DNA of 64,000 nucleotides from Sporofaciens musculi (lineage in GTDB: Bacteria; Bacillota; Clostridia; Lachnospirales; Lachnospiraceae). Below, one piece after another: positions 63,335 through 64,000 of this stretch. A model generated the notes under the pieces. That model had not been told where the DNA came from. It did not search any database and saw only the letters and a program-made list of their open reading frames with translations. The translations under genes and the position numbers were made by a program. The stretch's first letter is position 1. Each line of letters opens with the position of its first letter. Location: NCBI RefSeq assembly GCF_009830285.1, contig NZ_WUQX01000001.1, positions 2,852,501 to 2,916,500 of the forward strand, read 5' to 3'.

Positions 63335-63644
63335 AGGCGTTCCTCCTTTCCTGCTGTTTTCCGTCCATATATTGCTGCAATTCATACTGGCAGGGGACGT
63401 AAAGCCTGCCATTCTCCACGCAGCGGAAAATATCACATTTCTTATCCGTGGATGCAGCGTAAAAATCGTCATAAGAATAAGGGAATTTCTGGCTTCCCCT
63501 GCCATAATAGTCGGCGGCAAAAAAGCCAAGTTCCCTGTCTGTTTTTAATCTGCGGGTAATCTTGAAAAAATCATCTTCCCGCTTTGTGAACTGCCGCTCT
63601 GGGATAAAATGATACCCTCCGTATTCAAAAGACTTATCCTGCAT
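63324..63644 (-). CDS. 106-residue ICE protein
   Basis: MQDKSFEYGGYHFIPERQFT, FAADYYGRGSQKFPYSYDDF. Polar, with no clear motif. It overlaps the next gene by 11 bases. Confidence 0.65.
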   Translation of the reverse strand: MQDKSFEYGGYHFIPERQFTKREDDFFKITRRLKTDRELGFFAADYYGRGSQKFPYSYDDFYAASTDKKCDIFRCVENGRLYVPCQYELQQYMDGKQQERRNAYER

Positions 63645-63652
63645 CTTTCACC

Positions 63653-63958
63653 TCACGATTTTTTGGCATATCTGCGGTATGCCTTTTCGCCTGCGGCTCT
63701 GATTTTCTGCATCCGCACACTGCCTAAAAGCTCTGGGTATTTCTCCTGCAATTTGCGGCGTGTCCTGCCCACGCTCTCAAAGCTCGGCAAGCCAAGCTCC
63801 TTATGCCTTGTCATTATTTCTGCAAGCGGCATATTCCCCGCATCTTTCAGATAAAGGTTGCAGAGGGCAAGGTACAGCACCATGTCGTCATTTCTGGCAT
63901 CCTCATTCTTTTGCAGGACAGCTTTCACTTTCCCCTCTATGGTTTTTAAATTATCCAT
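63653..63958 (-). CDS. 101-residue helical ICE protein
   Basis: From ATG 63958 behind GGAGGTAGCT: MDNLKTIEGKVKAVLQKNED, LYLALCNLYLKDAGNMPLAE, then SVGRTRRKLQEKYPELLG. The C-terminal helices look like a helix-turn-helix. It is common at the head of this ICE gene run. Function unknown. Confidence 0.65.
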   Translation of the reverse strand: MDNLKTIEGKVKAVLQKNEDARNDDMVLYLALCNLYLKDAGNMPLAEIMTRHKELGLPSFESVGRTRRKLQEKYPELLGSVRMQKIRAAGEKAYRRYAKKS

Positions 63959-64000
63959 AGCTACCTCCATACATGGAAAGAGGGCGGTATCTTTCAACCG

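Overview
The window looks like a Clostridia (Lachnospiraceae-type gut Firmicute) accessory region. There is no rRNA, tRNA or housekeeping gene. Nearly everything belongs to nested integrative and mobilizable elements with Firmicute-style Shine-Dalgarno sites, TnpX-type large serine recombinases, TnpV/TnpW proteins, sigma-like regulators and MobV or MobA/MobL relaxases. Most genes are on the minus strand, so the backbone reads from right to left.

The backbone is one integrative conjugative element (ICE). From the right it holds a tightly packed run of small ICE genes (61-64 kb), then one giant helicase/N6-methylase gene, then small genes, a sigma-like gene, a mazF toxin, a large serine recombinase and a truncated parA (3.5-4.0 kb). 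The giant gene should be a single reading frame of 2778 codons. It lies in four pieces: 60622-59753, 48854-43237, 25663-24755 and 15700-14761. Three elements sit between the pieces, each with its own large serine recombinase at one end and a TnpV gene at the other, and each bounded by a GA dinucleotide. Removing the three elements at GA restores the frame exactly.

Element 1 (15702-24755, 9.1 kb) carries MobV, ParB, a YdbC-like protein, a RepA-type ATPase, two sigma-like proteins and an alpha/beta hydrolase. Element 2 (48856-59753, 10.9 kb) is a close relative with the same MobV/RepA/sigma core; its cargo is a Vat/CatB-like acetyltransferase, an Ntn amide hydrolase, a beta-lactamase-fold protein, a broken TetR and a KTR zinc protein. 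Element 3 (25665-43237, 17.6 kb) is unrelated in its core: MobA/MobL relaxase, ParM/ParR, TnpX/TnpW. It carries a decayed peptide-export or RiPP cluster with an Agr/LytTR two-component system, an ORF-less group II intron and an IS4 fragment. Element 2 is inserted inside a tnpV-like gene that is itself nested in another frame of the helicase gene.

The ICE also carries an AT-rich cargo island (10.6-14.3 kb) between short direct repeats. It encodes a DUF4062 protein fused to a TRADD-N-associated two-transmembrane module, a likely defence gene, flanked by broken genes. An IS3-family element sits beside it. At the left edge, foreign DNA with terminal repeats cuts parA; this DNA carries a D12-class adenine methylase gene broken by an IS110-family element that has a candidate bridge-RNA region.

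Regulation is visible in three copies of a conserved attenuator-like leader before the sigma-like genes, four TTACATA-hairpin motifs before parA, mazF and both repA genes, a TetR operator over a consensus promoter, and two pMV158-type oriT sites. Many frameshifts lie in homopolymer runs, so either decay or sequencing error should be kept in mind.
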